Source of the DNA: Gnetum montanum | Lineage: Eukaryota > Streptophyta > Gnetopsida > Gnetales > Gnetaceae | Length of the DNA: 64,000 bases | NCBI GenBank assembly: GCA_015680685.1 | Contig: MNCI01008863.1 | Location: forward strand, 783,642 to 847,641 | Direction of reading: 5' to 3' | Shown: in pieces, positions 58,992-64,000 of the stretch | Position numbering within the stretch: the stretch's first letter is position 1 | How the letters are laid out: the number at the start of each line of letters is the position of its first letter | The notes under the pieces: generated by a model | Told to the model about the DNA's origin: nothing | Databases searched by the model: none | What the model saw: only the letters and a program-made list of their open reading frames with translations | Program-made: the position numbers and the translations under genes

Positions 58992-61900
58992 TCAAATATA
59001 GTACCATTTCAGGTACAAGTGATTTGTAGGATTAGCAAACTCATTTCCATTCATATCAGCAAGTTTGAATGCTCCATTATTGTACACCTTGGTGGCTAAT
59101 TAAGGCCCTTCCCAATTGGCTGAGAATTTATCTGAGTGTTCACGCATGGCTTTAAGGACTAAGTCTCCTTCTTTGATCATGCGCTTGTGTAGATCATGTT
59201 TGTGTCGTTGCTGTTGTTGTTTCTAGTACCATTTGATTTGATCAAGCGTTCGCACACATTCCTCCTCTACTGAGTCAAGGTCAGCAATGCGTAGTTCATT
59301 GTTTTGAATTTCATCGAGGAGACCAGAGAGAGCTATCCACAACAAGGGAACCTACAACTCTAAAGGTAAAACAGCTTCAGATCTGTACACAAGACTATAG
59401 GGAGTTTTACCTGTAGATGTTCAATGTGTCATTCTATATGCCCATGATGCGTAGACTAATTGTTCATGCCATCGTTTCTTGCTCTGATTTAGCATCTTTT
59501 TGAGCACCATGATGATATTTTTTTTTGTAGCCTCCACTTGACCGTTGCTCTATGGGTAGTAAGGTGATGAAAATGCATGTTTAATGCCTAGACTTTCACA
59601 GAAGCTTTTAGTATTTGCACTGTTGAACTGTGGCCCATTGTCGATAACAATGGTCATTGGAATACCAAAATGGGCCACGATATTTTCCATTATGAAAGTG
59701 CAAATGTGTTTTGTAGTGGTCTTCCTAAGGGGAATAGCTTCTACCCATTTTGTGAAATATTCAGTTGTAGTGATAATAAAGCTGTCTCGCAAAGGATGAT
59801 GGTGTTATCGGTCCAATTAAGTCTAAACCCCATTTTTGGAATGGCCATGTGATTTGTGATATGTGCAATTTGTTAGGTGGCACGTGTATTAAATTACCAT
59901 GCTTTTGGCAGATGTCGCATGTTCTGACCTTGGATATGCAATCATACTCCATGTGTGGCCAATAGTAGCCTAAGTGTCTAATCTTTGTTGCCATCGCTTT
60001 AGGTGCAATGTGTCCTCCACAAAGTCCTTCGTGGACTTGTTTTACAATCGTTTGACCATCGACGCTACTAACACACATCAACAGAATGCCTTCATAGGAT
60101 TTGTGACACAAGGTGTCTCCTATTAATACGTATTTCTGGGAGTGTTTTCGCATGGTGTCCTTTTGAGCATTTGTCAAGTGTTGTGGTGGTTTGCCTCTTA
60201 GAAGGTACTCTTTTATGTCATCGTACCATTCTATCACATGTGTTGTACTAACATATGCTATAGGCATTTTGTCATGCGTGTTAATTATAGATTCAGCACA
60301 ACTTGTTATAGAGCTAGGCAATGCATGGAACATTTTGGGGGTCATGTTTAAGGCTAGTATGACAAGTGCGTTGGCCATTGTGTTTTTGCTTCTAGGGACA
60401 TGTTGAATATCCACTTCTACTAGTTATCTCAGCCGATGTTTGGTCAAATCATAATATGGTTGCAAATGGAGAGCCTTACATGTGTAAACCTCAGTGACTT
60501 GATTAATCACTAGCTGTGAATCACCTTGAACTACAAGATGTGAGATTCTTGAAGTTAATGCTGCTTGAAGACCTCAAATAAGACCTTTGTATTCTGCCAC
60601 ATTATTGGTGCAAGGAAAGGTTAATTGGTAGGCAAAGGATTGGATTTCTCCATAGGGGTATGTTAAAATGGCCGCAACACTTCCTCCTCGAGAGGTTGAA
60701 GCTTCATCAAAATATAGGATTACCTCATAGTTTTTGGATACGATGTCTATACTATTAACATTTTCATCAGGGAATTCGGGGTTAACAATTGCCTGATCAT
60801 GCGTTGGCGAAACGGCTAATTGCGTAACTATTGCTTGACCTTTTGTGGAGGATTGAGCAACATAGTGTAAGTCAAATTTTGCAATCATTGCTTTCCACCT
60901 AGCTATCCTACTTGACTCGTAGATATTATTAGTGATCGCATGGAGTACATTATCCTTGCAAATGATGTAAACTTGATTACGGAAGAGATAATGCTACCAT
61001 TTCTTCAAGGAGAAAATGAGAGTGAGGCATGATTTTTCTACATTGTTGTATCATTGTTCATAGGCAATTAATGCATGGCTTAGGTAATATATAGGGATTT
61101 TGACTCCATCCTCACATTTTTGACAAAGCATTGATGCAATGGAGGAATCAGAAGTTGCAAGGTAGATGTAGAAAGGTTTATCACTTTGTGGAGGATAAAT
61201 AGTTAGTAGTTGAGCCAACTCTTGTTTAATGTTCAAGAACGCTTCCTAGCATTGTTGAGTCCATTGGAAATATACATTCTTTCATAGTGGATGTTACATG
61301 GGACTCAACTTATCCGTCAGCCTTTCGATAAAGTGTCCGATGAATTGTAGTCTACCTTGGAGGCCACGTAGTTCAGTGAGATTTCTTGGTGGTTGCATAT
61401 TGGTTATTTCTTTAACCTTATTGAGGTCTACCCATATCCCTATTTTGGAGACTAGGAAACCAAGCATTTTGCTTGTTTTGACACCAAAAACGCATTTCTT
61501 TAGATTGAGTCTAAGGTCATATTTGAGACAACATTTAAGCACTAAGTCTAGATCTTTTGCATGTTGTTCAATTGTTTTATATTTAACTGTGATGTCATCC
61601 ATGTAATCATTGAGCAAATTGAGCATGTAATCAATGAATATATATGTCATTGCTCATTGATATGTAGCTCCTACATTTTTAAGGCCAAATGGCATCATAG
61701 TATAACAGAATGTACACCAAGGTGTCATGAAAGTTGTTCTAAGTTGATGTTCCGAATTGATTCTTATTTGGTTGTACCCTGAAAATCTATCCATAAAGCA
61801 CAATAGTGCATGCCCAGTAGTTGTGTCAATAAGTTGATCAATGCTAGGTAACGGGAAATCGTCCTTTATAGTGGCTGTGTTAAGGTCACGGAAGTCGATG

Positions 61901-62466
61901 CATATGTGTATATTACCATTCTTCTTGGGGACTACAACAATGTTTGATACCCAATCGGAATAATGAACAACCCGGATGAAGCTGGCTTGATAGATTTTTG
62001 TGATTTTAGCACGGATGGCCAATGCAACCTCAAGTCTGACCTTCCTTGCTTTTTACTTCACTAGTTTAATTTTTTCATCGAGAATGATGTTGTGTTGGAT
62101 GATCTGGGGGTCTAGTCCTGGCATGTCTATGTATGACCACGTGAACATTTTTATGTTGCCTTTTAACACCTGAGTGATGTCACCTACAAGTTACGAATCT
62201 AGTAAGGCACTTAATTTCAATGTTCTGGTTTCACCATTGATCGTGGTAATGGGGATTTCAACTAGAGGATCTTTAGTGATATTATCATCTTCTAGATCTA
62301 GATTTTTAGTCATGTTTTTAGTTCAATCTCTCGTTTCTTGAGTGGAGGCTATTAAATTGATATAGGTGGATGGATTTAAATCCAAGGATTCTGGGTTGAT
62401 TGCTCTTTCTACCTCCCCGTATGGTCTATTGAGAGACAATGTTGAGAGGATACTTTTGGTGGCCAT
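58992..62466 (-). pseudogene. pol of Tat-lineage element 2 (RT, two RNase H domains, integrase)
   Basis: ATG 62466 starts a frame like that of element 1 (RPYGEVERAINPESLDLNPS). RT has HICIDFRDLNTATIKDDF, DRFSGYNQIRI, MPFGLKNVGATYQ and an intact YMDD near 61605. A TGA follows ATYQ where element 1 has CGA (Arg). RNase H lies near 61236-61051. The second RNase H lies at about 60780-60370 and starts YFDEASTSRGG, where DGAS is expected. It keeps NNVAEYKGL and ends HVPRSKNTMANAL. Integrase has HEGLCGGH, CDICQKH, WGLDLIGPIT and VIDNGPQFNS. The end is LKWYYI with TGA at 58994-58992. Several stops make it inactive. Confidence 0.85.
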
Positions 62467-62948
62467 GTGCTTGCTCCTACCAATTTAAAATGGGAGCAGA
62501 GTAAGAAACACCCTTTTGGCGAAGGAGTTACTAAATATAAGTGAACTATGTACTGACAAAAATTTGGAGATGTGGTGATAGTCATGGTAGTTTAAAGCCA
62601 TGGCAATTTAAGGCCATACTAGGCCACATGTTGACTTGAGTGTATGCACCATTTTTAAATTTTGACTTTTAAATTTGAGAGTGAATAATAAGTTTAGGGA
62701 TTTCAAAGTTTTATGAATTTTATGTGCCAACATATAACACAAATGAAAACAAATTTAAACAAATGAAGCAAATATAAAGCGAGAGAAAAATGGCGTAAAA
62801 CAAAAGAAGATAAAAAAAGAATGTGTTGGGTTTTAAAAGGGGATTTTGAAATGGAGGAAGGGCATTTTATGCTAGCATGACTTCTTGATTGCAGCATAAC
62901 TTAGAAGTGCAACGTGAGCTACAACATCAGTGTGACTTACCGTTAACA
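62467..62948. promoter_or_regulatory. Divergent intergenic region of element 2
   Basis: These 482 bp lie between the pol ATG (62466, minus) and the ATG of a spliced gene (62949, plus). AATATAAAG near 62769 could be a TATA-like word. The layout parallels 3931-4355 in element 1. No gag lies here. Confidence 0.35.
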
Positions 62949-63110
62949 ATGTCAATGTGCACAAGGCAAAATGAAGGACAAGGGCAGAGGAAAGGAAAGT
63001 CAGGACAAGGGGAAGAGGCAGGCGGATCTGGCATTCATAGAGGAGAGCGAAGACCTTCTCTAGCATCTTCCCCAAGCCAAGATTCCAAAGTGGAAGAAGG
63101 CTTTGCATGG
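62949..63110 (+). CDS. First exon of a divergent gene (runs off right edge)
   Basis: ATG 62949 gives 54 codons, rich in Gly, Gln, Lys, Arg and Ser (QNEGQGQRKGKSGQGEEAGG), up to GCATGG before GTAAGT (donor at 63111). A basic, low-complexity first exon also starts the gene at 3930 and the ORF at 15238. The remaining exons are not found before 64000; the sequence after the donor looks like an intron filled with AGCGTGAC repeats. That it belongs to the same gene class as the minus-strand gene of element 1 is inferred from position and layout, not from sequence similarity. Confidence 0.45.
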
Positions 63111-63399
63111 GTAAGTTTGTTCCTCCCCTATTTTCCTCCAGCAGCATCACTTAGGGTAAGATTTTGTTCTTGGGATTTTTGGGCCATGATTTTCTTGGGG
63201 TTTTTGGGATTGCGATTTAGGGTGAATGCAAATTTGGGGTGTGAGTGTATAGGTTGGGTTTTCGATTTCCTTGGCGTTCTGGCCACAAAATTTCTGGCTT
63301 TCTCAGTGGTATAGTTGTAGGGTTTTGGGATTTCTTGGTGTGACTAGTTGCAGGGAAAGCCAACATGAACTTGGGATTTCTTTGTTTTGCCTTCCTGGC

Positions 63400-64000
63400 A
63401 GTGTGACTATCCTACCCTCTTTGGTAGCATGATTGCAAAATTTTTGATTTTTGAGAGCGGCATGACTTGGGATTTTTTAGAGCAGCGTTACTTGCGAACT
63501 TTTCTAAATTTTGGGGTAAGGAATGAACAACGTGAATCTAAATTTTTGGGACAAAATTTTTCAATTTTAGAGGGCAGCGTGACTTGTGCATTTTTCTTGT
63601 GAATTTTGAAGTCTACCAGGGCAGCGTGACTTGTGCATTTTTCTTGTGAATTTTTGAGTCTGCCACGGTAGTGTGACATGTGAATTTTTTTTTTTGGAGC
63701 CTAGCGTGATTGCACATTTTTAGTTTTTGGAGGGGTAGCGTGGCTTGTAAATTTTGGGTTTTTGCCCCAAGGCTTTTTCAAGTAGGACATGGCCAACGTG
63801 ACTGTGGGCAGGATTTTTGGGACAAGTTGCAGGTTCCAGTGTGAGCTAGAATGTGGGATGTTGGGATGAGTGTTGAAGGGAAGACCCATCGTGACTTGCT
63901 GGTGGAAAGGGAAGGCCCAGCGTGACTTGTTGGTGGCTTGCTTACAGGGCCCAACGTGACTTGGTTTTGTAGATGCTAAAGATACCTAATGTGAGCTGGA
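63400..64000 (+). repeat. Dispersed AGCGTGACTTG repeats
   Basis: AGCGTGACTTG and close variants (AACGTGACT, AGCGTGATT, AGTGTGACAT, AACGTGACTTGG) occur roughly every 40-80 bp; related words start near 62911. One longer unit (GGGCAGCGTGACTTGTGC plus ATTTTTCTTGTGAATTTT) is tandemly repeated at 63565-63655. The motif is the half-site of the palindrome in the element 2 LTR at 56560-57230. Confidence 0.8.

Noticed and set aside
62889-63314. Longer single-exon gene of 141 codons
   Set aside because: The part after 63110 becomes hydrophobic low-complexity sequence beyond an excellent GTAAGT donor and is better seen as intron.

Overview
The window looks like nuclear DNA of a seed plant. It is AT-rich, full of plant-type retroelements and has spliced genes with GT-AG introns. 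The Ty3/gypsy elements include a type with two RNase H domains (Tat lineage) and an Athila-like type. There is also a plant L1-type LINE and several tRNA-derived SINEs. The low gene density and large decayed elements would suit a large genome such as a gymnosperm, but the species cannot be named from sequence alone. No bacterial genes, rRNA genes or CRISPR arrays were seen.

Layout. 1-3930 (minus) is an eight-exon gene or pseudogene: an FCP1/NIF-like HAD region, a 'plant transposon protein'-like domain, a coiled coil and an acidic tail that runs off the left edge. It is divergent from 4356-7821 (plus), a gag-less Tat-lineage pol. That pol is followed by a short tandem array, a polypurine tract and a 3' LTR (9509 to about 10751) rich in hairpins. 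10790-13150 (minus) is a decayed Athila-like pol fragment. About 13350-18941 and 18942-25429 (plus) are two copies of one module: promoter-like spacer, spliced coiled-coil ORF, polypurine tract, LTR. About 47000-41706 (minus) is a third copy. 25440-26430 holds LINE reverse transcriptase remnants and 26455-26560 a SINE.

27950-34262 is a nearly perfect-centred inverted duplication (about 3.1 kb arms, about 26 bp spacer) of a multi-exon plant gene. A related copy of that gene lies at 34870-37905 (minus). 38240-41700 is non-coding with SINEs. 47690-53610 is a nearly full-length L1-type LINE. 53610-55720 is mostly empty, with one possible exon. 55723-62466 (minus) is a second Tat-lineage element: LTR, polypurine tract, repeat array, pol. 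It has its own divergent spliced gene start at 62949 (plus), running off the right edge.

Themes worth attention: (1) each retroelement family carries its own palindromic or hairpin motif array, placed upstream of a TATA box in its LTR or internal promoter; (2) in the Athila-like copies the LTR promoter and the internal promoter of the same copy share the same motif; (3) both Tat-lineage elements lack gag at the expected place and instead have a divergent intron-containing gene; (4) decay of the ORFs is mostly by nonsense changes, especially TAG, with few frameshifts, as expected from cytosine-methylation decay.
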